Shown: positions 1 through 19,229, counted from the first letter of the stretch. The stretch: DNA of 64,000 nucleotides from Amoebidium appalachense (GCA_963693365.1 CAVNZM010000010.1:1612001-1676000), one strand, 5' to 3'. Program-made: numbers and translations. The notes: a model not told the origin generated them from the sequence alone.

Positions 1-150
1 TCAAACACACAATTAAATGACTGAAGCCCGATCCTCCCCTCCCCCCCCCCCCCCCCACCCTTTCTTCCTGTGTGTCTGCGCACGGGCACATGCGAGTGCG
101 TGCGCATGTGTGTGTCTGTGTGTGTAAGGGACAGGAGGGCATGTACATAC
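1..150. other. Start of the next PPX1 intron, poly-C
   Basis: Holds the donor side of the intron after PPX1 exon 9: a (TG)n-rich stretch at 70-127 and a C run near 38-56. I see no exon here. Confidence 0.6.
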
Positions 151-8091
<7,941 letters not shown>

Positions 8092-8335
8092 AGTGGACAA
8101 ACGCCGTCCTTGGAACGTTAAAGGTGGAGTAGTGGAGGGATACGTGCGGGTTGCTCCGAAACAAACTCCTGCTGAATAGGTCGATCATTAGTCACAGACA
8201 GAAAACAAAAGGACGAAAATGGCATGTCTCTGTCTCCGTGTGGGTGTGTTTGTGTGTGTGTTTGTTTTGGCGAGCCGGGGGCGGGAAGGGAGATATGATG
8301 TGTGTGTGTGTGTGTGTGCGCGCACACACGTGTGT

Positions 8336-8366
<31 letters not shown>

Positions 8367-8954
8367 GGGGGGAGAGGGAAAAAGATAACACGTCGGGTAG
8401 AAAGCAGGTGAGGGAAGGGTGTTAAAGAAATGGGGAAAGCGATAGAAGAGCACATGGTTCCAACATAAGAAAAAAAAGATACAAGATACTAATATGTATA
8501 TATATATTAGCAGGCACAGGAAACACCGGAAACCACTACGTGTGTGTGTAAAAGGCAGGGGGGGGGAGTGGGGGGAGCGGGAGGGGGGAGGGGGGAGGGG
8601 GGAGGGGGATGGTTAATGGGAGGAGATTCGGTTGGGGATGGAAGAGAATGGCCAGAGATCTGGGAGAAAAGGTGGTCGAGTGAGCCACAAAACTGTGTCC
8701 GTTCGGGTGCCTACAAACCCCCCCCCCCCCCCCCCCCCCCCCCCCTTCCCCGGGCGCACAACACCCCTCCTCCATCGTCCAAAAAGTGAGATTGACAGTC
8801 AGCGAAGCAGGAAACATTGAAACATTCATCACCTCAACATCAACACATCACCAACAAATTAAATGTACATGGTGGCCAAAACTCCTAAACCTTCTTTGCC
8901 TCCTTTCTGATCTTTCGATAACCCTCTTCTATCGCTCATCACTTAGAATATTTA

Positions 8955-9024
<70 letters not shown>

Positions 9025-9288
9025 CCCTACCCCATCACCCCCAACGCCATCTTGTCCTCCGCCTCCGCCCCCCGTGCCCCTAAGCCCCCTAAGTTTCCGT
9101 TCAACCCCTCAGTACTCCCACCTAATCCCCAAGGCACGAATGCATAGACACGCACACTCACACTCACACACACACACACAGACACACACAGACACACACA
9201 TACAGACACAAATAATCTGGTAAATCACGTTCATTTGCCAGGCAAAGCACATCCTCGAAAAAGCAAGCAAATCTCTGTTGTGTATCAC
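8092..9288. other. PPX1 upstream region, poly-C and poly-G tracts
   Basis: The 5' flank of PPX1. It contains (GT)n/G at 8304-8372, a G-rich block 8558-8608, a C run 8719-8745 and one of the longest C runs in the window (8958-9022). No TATA-like or initiator element can be singled out with confidence. Confidence 0.5.
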
Positions 9289-9394
9289 CTGTCCCTTCCA
9301 GGGTCACCAGCGATCGCTTCCACGCACTCGAAAGCAAAACCCTCGCTGTCTGCTTCAACCTGTGAGTTATCCTTGGAAACATCGGTGGGGACTT
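9289..9394 (-). CDS. Possible exon of an unknown minus-strand gene
   Basis: Bounded by acceptor gacacacag and donor GGGACAG|gtgata. It reads VPTDVSKDNSQVEADSEGFA then FECVEAIAGDPGRD, an acidic sequence without stops. A second possible exon lies upstream (about 9500-9604, with LAQLAKENETDERCLLHFG), but its phase does not join cleanly. I do not recognise the protein. Confidence 0.35.
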
Positions 9395-10595
9395 CTGTGT
9401 GTCTCTAACCTTTTTTTTTTTAAAAAAAAAAAACTTCTTTATACCTGTAACCTGTTTAGTCCTGTTTATACCTTTAACCTGTTTAATAATATCTTCGACC
9501 TGTCTTCCGAAGTGAAGCAAGCACCGTTCGTCAGTTTCGTTTTCCTTGGCCAGCTGAGCCAGAGAGGTGGTTTTGCGTAATTGCCGGCAACAACCGCTTT
9601 CCAATATAATACGACAAAGTTTTAGCGCATTTCTCGTGCGCGTGGTCGCTTACATATCTATCAAGGAATATTCTCAAATATCTCTAATATTCATCCAGCC
9701 AATTTTTTCTTTTGACTCGGTTTTATAGATCCGTTGATGAAGGCAAAGCCACAGGCTCTGCCAATTTGCTCACTGTCTTTATAAAGTTTTTCTTCGTCCA
9801 TGTTTCGAATATGGCCTCCCGTTACTCTTGTGTGCCCCTCCACGGCAACAGCGCGCGGCTCTTCGGGGATTCGATTCCTTTCAGCGTTAATCAGCGTTAA
9901 TTCATCCAGTTTATTTCTCCCAAATTTCGCGGAGTTTCTCGCTTGAGAAGTGGTTTCTTCAACGCCTGGTGGTCCACTGCAACCTATGGTAACTTCTACA
10001 CGCTGTCTACGCTTCTACGCGACCTATTGGCGGTGGGCTGCTGCAACTCCTTCAGCTAGTACTTCTGCGCTGAGTGAGTGGAGGGGCGGCTAGCACTACT
10101 TGGTCGTCGGGGAGCCTCCTTTCCAAGTGACTGCCAGTCCTTAGCCTCCAGTCGTATGGCAATGACCGGGTTTGCTTGCATGCATTCTGTAATTGTGTTT
10201 TTCTGTGTGTCCTGCCACAACTAGGCCACCTTATCAGAGAGCTAGATGCAGTTCTTTCGGGTTACCTAGGGCCGGGCCCGTTGGGATTGTTTTTAAGCTC
10301 AGATTTGGTCTGCATTGCTCTTTTAGAGGCTGACTTGCTTGCTGTGCCTCGGTAGGTTTTGAGGGGGGCCTGTTGGGAAGCAGCAGTAATGATGTCTTCT
10401 TGCGGAGTGTGGTCTGGTCAACATCGATGCATATGACTAGTTGGAGCAAACTAGTTTCACGCATACACGTACACTTGAGGTTTTGCCCGCTGGTGTCCTT
10501 TCAAACTTGTCGGTTTAAATTTCGTAGCTTTGGCTTTTTCAGTTCTATTGGTGGTTATGTAGCCTGTGGCTGCACGTTGCCATTATCAACGGATC

Positions 10596-10601
10596 AATAA
10601 A
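10596..10601 (+). terminator. AATAAA poly(A) signal candidate
   Basis: AATAAA followed by an A-rich stretch. The context (aataaaaccgagtcaaaag) resembles aataaatccagtcaaaag at the edge of the retroelement near 42570, so this may be the tail of a retroposon rather than of a host gene. Confidence 0.4.
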
Positions 10602-10744
10602 ACCGAGTCAAAAGAAAAAAAGTTTTCTAGGGTGTATGATTATTTAAGTCGTTATCTCTTCCGTATCCGAGAGTGAGGGCTTTTGTGTTTTCTTCTCCGA
10701 GATATCGGTGTTATCTCGATGGCTTCTATTTTGCTGAGCATATC

Positions 10745-10750
10745 AATAAA
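10745..10750 (+). terminator. AATAAA poly(A) signal candidate
   Basis: A second plus-strand AATAAA about 150 bp after the first, followed by A-rich sequence. No convincing upstream reading frame was found. Confidence 0.35.
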
Positions 10751-11973
10751 GTCATTATAAAAATAAAAAAAAGTTTTAATCAAATCTCTAAAGATGTTAT
10801 AAAAACATTTTGAAATAACGTATCATGTACTGCTGTTTCCCCACCTTACGATTACCACCTTGGGGACTGCCAACCTGAAGGCACGTGAAGGTGGTGAAGT
10901 GGGAAGCCTGAGCCTTGGGTTTGTCAGTATCATGGTTCAAGGGTTTTAGATAAAAAAACAGGCAGACTAAGCATAAGTAGTCAACAGGAATACACAAGGC
11001 TCATTGAAAACCATATGCGGTGTCACGTTGTGTTGTAACTTCATGGGAGCAGTCATTACAGGCAAGACTATGGCCTTTGCGCTGGAATGTATGACTCTGC
11101 ATTTTCGTCCATAGGTTTCACGCTTTGTTTCGCATCTGGACATTTTTGACAAGGAAAGGATGGGCCGAGGTTTGGTTTCGTGACCAAACAGACAGAACTG
11201 AAACTGTTGACATAAGAATTAGCAGTCGTGCATCGCCACACGACAAGGAGGACTGAGTGTGGTGGTGGATCCATGGAACATGGCAAGGTGAGGCCGCCAT
11301 GGATTCCTTTACCTTTCTATGTCTTGTGTATGCCATATAACTCTGCAAGTAAACAATGTTTACATCTGGATAGAAAACCCTTAAGTCGAAGAGTGACCAA
11401 AGGAAGGGTGTGGAAAACACATGTAAGGACTGCTCTTGGAATGAAAGAATCGGATCCAGGCAAAACAAACTGTGCATTCAAGATGATGGCAGTGTTTGCG
11501 TTTGCCTGCCTGGTGCTGGTCGTGGGGGAAGGACGAGGAGACGGTGGGAAGGGGAGGGGGAGGAGGGGGGAGGGGGGGGAGGGGGGAGGGGGCACCAGGA
11601 CTCAATGTGAGGGGGGAGTGAGGGGGGGTGGGGAGAGAGCGCGGGGTCGAGGAAGAGACTGAGGAGAGGGCCGGTGGGAGGTGGAAAGAAAAAGTAGACA
11701 GTGCATACGTACGGGGGATGAAATGGGTGCTCAGCAAACTGGCATCTGTAAATAGGTTTGGGATATTGTGCTCTCTACTCCACTGCTCTCTCTCCTGCTG
11801 AAACACTTTCAAGCGCCCACCCCCCCCCCCCCCCCCCCCCCCCCACCCCTCCCTCCCTTCCCGCTCGCCCCCTCCCCCTCCCCTGCTTCTTTATCTTACC
11901 TGCCTCTGTTCTTGCACGAGCACCCTACACCACACATCCCACGTCCCGGGGGTAGACGCTCGTTACGTTACTG

Positions 11974-12068
<95 letters not shown>

Positions 12069-12268
12069 GGGCGGGTGCGCACGCACACGCGCACACACAT
12101 GCCCACGCGCACCTACACGCACACGCACACGCACATGCACATGCACAAACACATAAGCGTGCACGCGCACACACACAGAACACTACCAGAACTACCACAT
12201 CCCAGAAACATTACGGAGAACTCGCCCCACGGAACCAGCACCTATAACCTGAATCTTCTATCACCTCT

Positions 12269-12304
<36 letters not shown>

Positions 12305-12638
12305 CCGCCCTCCACCTCCCCCCACCCACCCCCTCCACTCCTCTCCCCGCCCCTCTCTCTACCCCCCCCCCCCCCCTGGTCCCTCCCCCCGTCTCTTTTT
12401 CTCTCTGTGTCCCTGCCCCCCTCCCACCCTCCCTCCATTCCTCGCTCCCTCGCCTCCCTCCCTCCCTCCCTCCCTCCCTCCCTCCCTCCCTTCCGCCCTG
12501 CCCTCCCCCCCCCTACCCCCTCAACCCCCCCCCCCCCCCTCCCCCCTCTTCCCCCGCCTTTTTTTTTTTTTTTTTTAGTTTTCTTTTGCTGTGGCCTTTA
12601 TCATCTTTTTAGTTCTCACACGATTCTCTTATGTGCAG
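11974..12638. repeat. (AC)n array, C-rich and CCCT-rich block
   Basis: (AC)n from about 11974 to 12066, then a mixed CA/CG stretch, a C run 12270-12303 and (CCCT)n to about 12490, ending in a T run before the acceptor at 12638. Confidence 0.85.
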
Positions 12639-12790
12639 GTCTGGGCATATTGGTGCCCTCGCCCTGTTTCCCAGCACCATCTTTGTCCGCAGGCTATCTT
12701 TGGCACCGGCTGTTGGTTTTCCGGCAAAGGCGAGCTTGCATAGGTCTGCCACGGGTAGGCAGGTAGCGTCGCATCTCCAAAGGCCGGCCG
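12639..12790 (+). CDS. Candidate exon, unknown protein
   Basis: Flanked by acceptor cttatgtgcag and a strong donor CGGCCG|gtaagt. The open frame reads SGHIGALALFPSTIFVRRLS and continues to LQRPA. It may be an early exon of the SANT gene downstream on the same strand, but that link is not proven by phase. Confidence 0.4.
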
Positions 12791-12991
12791 GTAAGTGTGT
12801 GTGGGTTGCTATATGCCATAGTGACGCAGGGTTGACTATATTCTTGTTTTATACACCGAAAGCTAGTGATATAGAATTCGAAAAACTGGATAATGCTGAC
12901 TTGAAACCCTTTTGTTTGCCTAGAGAATCGTCAATCCCGCGTGTATTTTATTTTTAGATAGCTTGCAATCTTCGAGGGGACAAGCATGAAA

Positions 12992-13075
12992 TTTCGTGAT
13001 TTTCCGATGCCTTTATCCTGCTGCCTCTCCAAGGTTCGTGATTTTCCGATGCCTTTATCCTGCTGCCTCTCCAAG
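12992..13075 (+). repeat. 42-bp tandem duplication carrying a splice donor
   Basis: Two almost identical 42-bp units (12992-13033 and 13034-13075). Each ends CTCTCCAAG followed by GT, so both junctions look like 5' splice sites. The frame MKFRDFPMPLSCCLSK is open and the unit is 14 codons, so either donor keeps the same phase. Confidence 0.6.
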
Positions 13076-13484
13076 GTAACTTTTTTAGAGGGATACCTAC
13101 TGTGCGACCGATCTGCAGCCGCCCCCCTCCCCCCCTCCCCCCCCCCCCCCCCCCCCCCCCCCTTTTTTTTCTCCCCCCCCTAAGCATATATCAAACCCTT
13201 TCTTCCCTCCCAGCCCCGCAAACTCAAACCCACTGAATCTTGTATATCGGCTTCATTCGTTGTTGCACACCTCACCACACCCCCTGTCTCTCAACATTCT
13301 GTGTACCAGCACCTTTTAACCAATGACCACATCAAGCCCTTCACCGTTTTCCTTTTCGTCAACACTCTCCGTCCCTTCAGTCACACCATACTCTGGGTAT
13401 CGCTTTAGTCAAGATGCCTCATATCTCAATGTTTTAATATATCAATATATCTCAAAATATCTCACCGCATTTTGGTACCCGCAG
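13076..13484. other. Intron-like spacer with C/T run
   Basis: C tract 13129-13162 joined to T8 and more C, then balanced sequence up to the acceptor at 13484. Nothing coding was recognised. Confidence 0.5.
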
Positions 13485-13546
13485 TCACATTCAGCACATC
13501 ATCTTCCAAGCTTCAAAAAGCCAAAAAGGATTGGACCCCAGAGGAG
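13485..13546 (+). CDS. SANT/Myb exon, N-terminal half (KKDWTPEE)
   Basis: Starts after ggtacccgcag and reads TFSTSSSKLQKAKKDWTPEE, ending at |gtgtcc in phase 0. W-T-P-E-E is the opening of a SANT/Myb helix 1. The exon at 14626 is in the matching phase and supplies D-V-L-L. TFST is shared with the exon at 53608-53648 of the right-hand gene. Confidence 0.6.
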
Positions 13547-14302
13547 GTGTCCATTCCCTTATATCACCCCCCCCCCCCCCCCCCCCCCTGCCCTCCCCCT
13601 CCCCCACCCACCCCACCCACCCCACCCTGATGCATACTCTGTGTGTGGTTTGCACTGCATACTGTGTTGGCCGTTGTTATAAATGTGTACTCCGTACTCA
13701 ATGACACATCCCGCCCCTTCCCGGGGTTCTGTTTATAATGTATGTTTTTTGTCTTTTCTTTTCAAGATTTCCATTGCGATGCCCCTCATAAATATGTATT
13801 TTGAGCTCTGTAGCACACGTAATCCCCCCCCCCCCCCCCCCCCCCCTTTCCCCCCTCCTCCCACCCCCTCCCCTCTCTCCCCTCCCCCCTGTTCCTCCCT
13901 GCCTGATAACATACTGTCAGCTCCATGATCCTGCTCAGGCATCTGTACATGTTTTTTTGCAGGGTTTTTTTTTTAGGAGAAGAAAGGGCACACGGTGAGG
14001 GAGAGGGGGGAGGGGTGGGGCGTTTTGTTTTTCTGCAGGGGAGAGAGGGGTAGGCGGCGGCGGCGGTGGTTGGGGGGGGGAGAGGAGGAAAGGCAGTTGC
14101 GGTGGTGATGGTGGTGAAAATGTATGTGTGTGTAGAAGAATTGTAGGTGCAGGCGTGTGTTTATTGTTTTTGTTTTTTTTGTTTTTTTTTGCCTTTTTGG
14201 GGGGAGGGGGGGGGGGGGGGGGGTGGGCTGGGTTGGATAGGTAGTCCTCTCTCCAGTGTTCATGCTGTGCGGTTTTCAGGTGGCACAAACTATTTATGCT
14301 TG

Positions 14303-14345
<43 letters not shown>

Positions 14346-14448
14346 CCCACAGACACACGGACCCACACTCCGATACAGACTTAACTGAAGTCGCACGCAC
14401 ACACACACACCCACGGAGACATCAGCAGCATGCACATTCGCGCTAACG

Positions 14449-14484
<36 letters not shown>

Positions 14485-14537
14485 AACGTGTGCCCTCCCC
14501 CCCCCCCCCCCCCCCACACACACACACATGTGTACGC

Positions 14538-14588
<51 letters not shown>

Positions 14589-14625
14589 AAACTTTCAGAC
14601 ACTAACTGCGTGAATAAAACCTCAG
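13547..14625. other. SANT intron: C runs, G runs, SINE-like fragment
   Basis: A C run begins 20 bases after the donor (13568). 13626-13715 is weakly similar to the SINE-like element. C/G tracts lie at 13824-13846, 14201-14223 and 14307-14340, with (CA)n to 14585. Confidence 0.6.
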
Positions 14626-14733
14626 GATGTCCTGTTGCGTAATAAGGGACCCACACTTGGGGAAGGGTGGATGCCGGAAAGGACACTTGCGGACTGCATG
14701 AATCGGTATGCTGCACTCATAAAGACACAAAAG
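14626..14733 (+). CDS. SANT/Myb exon, C-terminal half
   Basis: Thirty-six codons, phase 0 at both ends: DVLLRNKGPTLGEGWMPERT then LADCMNRYAALIKTQK. Joined to the exon at 13485 it gives a whole SANT/Myb domain (W...EED...L, central W, R-T...C..R). Acceptor aaaacctcag, donor |gtaggc. The domain usually binds DNA or histone tails; its role here is unknown. Confidence 0.62.
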
Positions 14734-15476
14734 GTAGGCCCGTGGTGACTTTTGCCCGTTTTTCTGGTTTGGTTTCCATTCTTTCTTACCTACTTTCTTC
14801 CTCTTTTTTGTGTGCTCTGGGGCCGGGGCAAGGGGGGGGGGGGAGGGGGGGGGGACGGGTGTTGTTTTTTGTGGTAGTGATGTATGTGGTGGGGAAAAGA
14901 GGGAGGGTTGGGGGGATGTAGGGGAAGCATGGTGGAGGGGAGGGGAAACGGGACAGACGAGCTCCAGCATGGGGGGTGGGGAGGGGGGAGGGGGGGAGGC
15001 TACTCTTAGGCAAGAAACACTATAACAAGCAACCGCTACCCGTCCGTTACGAGCAAGATATCCAGACGGACTGTAGGTGATGGTGATGTTTGTGTGTGTG
15101 TGTTTTGGGGGGAGGGGGGGGGGGGTCTTATTACCATATTAGGTGGTTTGCACTCTCGCTTCCATATTAGGAACTCCTCATTTCCATATTAGGAAGTCCT
15201 TGCTGTTATATAGGGGAATTCGCGCTTCCTTATTAGGAAATTCTAAGTTCCACAATAGGAAACGCTCACATCCATGTTAGGAAGCTCTCACTACCATATC
15301 ATTGGAATTCATACTTTCATATTAGGAAATTTCCACTTCCATATCAGGAAATTCCTACTTACTATATTGCGGGGAGTTCTCACTACCATACTATTAAGTC
15401 CTCTCACATCCATATCAGGAAGTAATTGTACTTCCACATTAGGGAAAAGAATCTGCCCGTTAGTAACTAGCCTCCC

Positions 15477-15507
<31 letters not shown>

Positions 15508-16177
15508 AAAAAAAAAAAAAAAAAAGACACCACCCTTGGCCAGTACCAGGGTTACAAATGAGAGCCCAAGTCAAACCCTGTCAACAACTACACTGTCAGA
15601 GAATGCTCATGGTGTGGAATCCGGCCATAAGGTCTCTGCCCCCCCCCCTCCCCCCCTCCCCCCTCCCCCCTCCCCCTCTTCCCCCCTCCCTCTCTCCCCC
15701 GCTTTCCCGGCCTTGCGAGGGTCGAAAATATGTATAGAGGGAGGCAGGCCGGGAGAGGGAGGGAGGGAAGTGGAAAAAAGAGGAGAGTGAAATTAGGGTA
15801 CGCCTGTCGCACATACGATTCCCTTATCCCCCATCCCCACCCCCTCCGCGCTTACCCCCTCCCCCCCCCCCCCTTCCCGACGTGGGCCCCCCCTGAGGAT
15901 GGGCACTGCTAATTATGCATACTCTTTATGTATGGCTTGCATTCTTCATCGTGTTATCCGTTTGTTCTTGTGTACTTCGTACTTTTTGACGCATTCACCC
16001 CCCCCCCCCCCCCCCCCCCCCTGCCCCCCTTCACGGGCCGGCCATCCCCGCCCCTTATTTTCATCATTGTACAATCATGTGTTATAAATGAATATGATCT
16101 GTGATTGGTCGCATGAAGAAAGGATAATATAATTTTTTGAAGGTGCACTCACAATATAGTTGTATGCTACACACAAG
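14734..16177. other. SANT-region intron with 22-bp array, G/C runs
   Basis: Contains G-rich 14831-15000, the CArG-like array (15134-15446), a C run joined to an A run (15475-15525) and C-rich tracts at 15640-15700, 15859-15870 and 16000-16020. 15888-15985 resembles the SINE-like element. Confidence 0.6.
15134..15446 (+). repeat. 22-bp tandem array with CArG-box-like cores
   Basis: About 14 degenerate units spaced 22-23 bp. Cores at 15134, 15162 and 15184 are CCATATTAGG, and 15228 is CCTTATTAGG; all four fit CC(A/T)6GG, the binding consensus of SRF/MADS factors. The other units differ by one or more bases. The array lies in an intron-like spacer after the SANT exon at 14733. Confidence 0.7.
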
Positions 16178-16246
16178 AGTGTGGAGTCGGTTACGGCCGA
16201 GACCGTCGTTGGGAAGGCGAAGAAGGCAAAAGCGGAGACCCCAGCG
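16178..16246 (+). CDS. Basic Ala/Lys exon, copy 1 of a duplicated pair
   Basis: Phase 0 at both ends, from acacaag| to CCAGCG|gtgaga. Reads SVESVTAETVVGKAKKAKAE then TPA. The exon at 19727-19804 is a clear relative ending TEETPA. Both sit at the same place in diverged tandem segments, which supports their being real exons. No function is recognised. Confidence 0.45.
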
Positions 16247-16730
16247 GTGAGAGAGTATAACCCCCCCTTCCCCTCCCCCCTTTCCAAAAAAAAGGAAAAA
16301 AAGAAAAGAAAAGAAAAAAGAAAAAAGAAACAATAAAATAAAGCACTGCATTGTTTTGTCCGCCTTGCATCCTTCTCCGTGGGTTCTGTTCAAAAGTCTT
16401 TTGCGTGCAAAACCCCCCCCCCCCAAAAAAAAAAAAAAAAAAAAAACACCCTCCCTCTTGTTTTTGTTGGTTTGGTTTGGTTTGTGGCTTTTGTTTGTTC
16501 ATGATTTCTTTGCTTTGTCGTGTGATGCCTCCACCTCCGTAATTCCAACCCTCCAATGCATGCATCCAATCCCCCCCCCCCAATCCCCCCCCAACCCCAC
16601 CCCCCTCCCTCCCTCCGCTTAGGATATATTTTTGCTTCAACGAGAAACTTGCACAAACACAAGCAAGCATGCACACACAAACACACACACACTCGCACGC
16701 GCACGCGCATGCACCACACACACACACACA

Positions 16731-16772
<42 letters not shown>

Positions 16773-17783
16773 CTCCCTCCCTCCGTCCCTCCCTCCCTCC
16801 CCCCCCCTCCCCCCCCCCCCCCCCCCCTCCCCCCCTCCCTCCCTCCCTCCCTCCCTCCCTCCCTCCCTCCCTCCCTCCCTCCCTCCCTCTCTCTCTCATT
16901 CTCGTACACACACAAACACACACACACGCACACGCACACACACACACACATGCGCACACACCTTGGATAGCCGATTTGCTCTCGTTTCCGCAGGGGCTGG
17001 GCCTGCACGCACACCTGGGTTTCAACCAGCTTTAAAGCCTGCTCGTATCAATGTGAAAAGGAAAGAAAGAGCTTTACCCTCACATATTATCACCAAAGTT
17101 AGCCCCAAATGTCGGCCCCGCCAATCATACTAAAAAAAAAAAAAAAAAAAAAAAAAAGCAGCATCGCTGGTGGGGCCTCCCAAGGATTCTAATCGAAAAA
17201 TGCCGCAGGTTTTTATTGGCTCGTTCAGATTTCACCATCAATTCCTGCCGGGACATTCCAAGATCTATATGTAACCAATAAAAACCTGCAGCATTTTTGT
17301 TCTAGCAGCTTCTAACCAATGACAACCTGCAGCATTTCGTGATCTAGATGGAATTTCGATACTTTTTAGCGCGAATTGGCATTAGCCGTGGAGCAATAAC
17401 ACCCGTGGCGTTCCATTTTTACTTCGATGACATTTTCGCAAATCTAATTTGTAGAAAACAAAAAAAATACTTTTCCCGAGCTCGGGCGTCTTTAAAGCAA
17501 TTTATACGTACGGCTTGGTTGATAGTTGAGCAGCCTTTTCCCGGTGGCTGAGACTGGCATGATAACCGGGCTTATCAAATATTTAACAATTTTTAAACAT
17601 CCTTTTTATCAGTCCATATCTTAACAAAAAGCCCTCTAATTGGATCCTTGTGAGGCCCCGCCAAGGTGGCTCAAAAATCCCGATAGCCTACATTGTGTAT
17701 GCCATTAGATTACGTCATTCGGATCCGATGTAGTCTTTCGACGCCAATTTGGGGCTACACCAAAGTAGTGTTTCAAGTTGCAG
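16247..17783. other. Intron-like: (CT)n, (CCCT)n, unique AT-rich part
   Basis: C run plus A run (16413-16446), (CT)n 16733-16768, (CCCT)n 16770-16890 and (CA)n to 16960. 16968-17060 is similar to 20810-20900. 17200-17345 holds inverted copies of a CCAATAAAAACCTGCAG-type motif. 17350-17700 is unique and AT-rich. Confidence 0.55.
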
Positions 17784-17892
17784 CAAAAATTGCGAATGGG
17801 TGTGGCCGTGAGGATGGAACTGCCCTTTTTGTTCTCTTGCCACACCATTGCACCCGTTCGTTTCATTGCTTTCTTCGTCCTTGGAGGAGAGG
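17784..17892 (+). CDS. Duplicated exon candidate, copy 1
   Basis: Lies between ttgcag| and |gtaaga. Its frame contains RMELPFLF and IAPVRFIAFF, shared with 20951-21058. The two copies differ by a 1-base indel, so one is frameshifted or they use different phases. The pattern resembles a SANT second half but is too weak to call. Confidence 0.35.
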
Positions 17893-18056
17893 GTAAGAGG
17901 TAATGGGGAAAGCCCCCGGGGGGGGGAGAAGGGACGGACGGTGTGTATGTGTGTGTGTGTGTGTTTGGGGTGGAGGGATTAGGATGTGAGGTTGTGAGTG
18001 CAGCACTAGGTGCTTATGGCTACCATTTGTGCATTATCGGGCTGTTGGAGATACAG

Positions 18057-18096
18057 GGAGCCCGACAGGACACGTAAACCATGGACGCCTGAAGAG
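18057..18096 (+). CDS. SANT/Myb N-terminal mini-exon, copy 2 (RKPWTPEE)
   Basis: A 40-bp exon from gatacag| to |gtgagc reading EPDRTRKPWTPEE. It matches 21292-21331 (KPDKILKLWTAEE) in length, phase and position within tandem segments. A C run follows 13 bases after the donor, and then the 51-bp minisatellite. Confidence 0.5.
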
Positions 18097-18118
18097 GTGA
18101 GCCACAACCCCCCCCCCC

Positions 18119-18985
18119 TTCACCGTTTTGCTCACCTTGCTTGCATAAGCAACCCTGCTCGTCTTTACTTTCACCGTTTTGCTCACCTTGCTTGCATAAG
18201 CAACCCTGCTCGTCTTTACTTTCACCGTTTTGCTCACCTTGCTTGCATAAGCAACCCTGCTCGTCTTTACTTTCACCGTTTTGCTCACCTTGCTTGCATA
18301 AGCAACCCTGCTCGTCTTTACTTTCACCGTTTTGCTCACCTTGCTTGCATAAGCAACCCTGCTCGTCTTTACTTTCACCGTTTTGCTCACCTTGCTTGCA
18401 TAAGCAACCCTGCTCGTCTTTACTTTCACCGTTTTGCTCACCTTGCTTGCATAAGCAACCCTGCTCGTCTTTACTTTCACCGTTTTGCTCACCTTGCTTG
18501 CATAAGCAACCCTGCTCGTCTTTACTTTCACCGTTTTGCTCACCTTGCTTGCATAAGCAACCCTGCTCGTCTTTACTTTCACCGTTTTGCTCACCTTGCT
18601 TGCATAAGCAACCCTGCTCGTCTTTACTTTCACCGTTTTGCTCACCTTGCTTGCATAAGCAACCCTGCTCGTCTTTACTTTCACCGTTTTGCTCACCTTG
18701 CTTGCATAAGCAACCCTGCTCGTCTTTACTTTCACCGTTTTGCTCACCTTGCTTGCATAAGCAACCCTGCTCGTCTTTACTTTCACCGTTTTGCTCACCT
18801 TGCTTGCATAAGCAACCCTGCTCGTCTTTACTTTCACCGTTTTGCTCACCTTGCTTGCATAAGCAACCCTGCTCGTCTTTACTTTCACCGTTTTGCTCAC
18901 CTTGCTTGCATAAGCAACCCTGCTCGTCTTTACTTTCACCGTTTTGCTCACCTTGCTTGCATAAGCAACCCTGTACGTTTTAATC
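18119..18985 (+). repeat. 51-bp minisatellite, 17 copies
   Basis: Seventeen head-to-tail copies of a 51-bp unit, nearly identical except at the ends. Because 51 is a multiple of 3 and the unit lacks stops in several frames, it yields long spurious open frames on both strands (17-residue periods such as FHRFAHLACISNPARLY). One isolated unit occurs inverted at about 5886-5935, next to the SINE-like element, and the array runs straight into another copy of that element at 18986. Confidence 0.95.
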
Positions 18986-19229
18986 AAGACGGGTTGACCC
19001 ACCCAAGTTCAGTTGACGCTGCTGTCTGAGTTGGAGTGTCGTATATACGCGGGCTAAGGGGTCGAAACTCAGACACAATTGATGACTTGGGCCCTCCCTG
19101 AGGATGGGCTCTGCTTATGACGCATACTGTGCGCATGGCTGGTGTTGCATTCTTGAATGTTCGCCTTTGTATGTGTCCTGCACCATGCTTCTCATCGTGT
19201 ATGCGTACTTCGTACCGTGTTCCGCATTC

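Larger units (their letters stand above)
9605..11973. other. Unique, non-repetitive region without a firm gene
   Basis: One of the few stretches with balanced composition. On the minus strand 11118-11477 stays open (including NIVYLQSYMAYTRHRK) next to an acceptor-like site, and a Cys pair (CQKC) lies in another frame. On the plus strand there are two poly(A)-type signals. None of this adds up to a gene I can define. G- and C-rich blocks begin at 11525. Confidence 0.35.

Noticed and set aside
16637-17025. Gly/Glu-rich and Ser/Leu/Pro-rich frames
   Set aside because: Translations of (CT)n and (CCCT)n repeats.
18119-18985. CRISPR-like array
   Set aside because: Units are contiguous 51-bp copies with no unique spacers, in an intron-rich eukaryotic context.
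18010-19029. 339-residue repeat protein and antisense 322-residue Lys/Val repeat frame
   Set aside because: Products of the 51-bp minisatellite, open on both strands and in several frames because the unit is a multiple of three; no signal peptide or flanking exon supports either.
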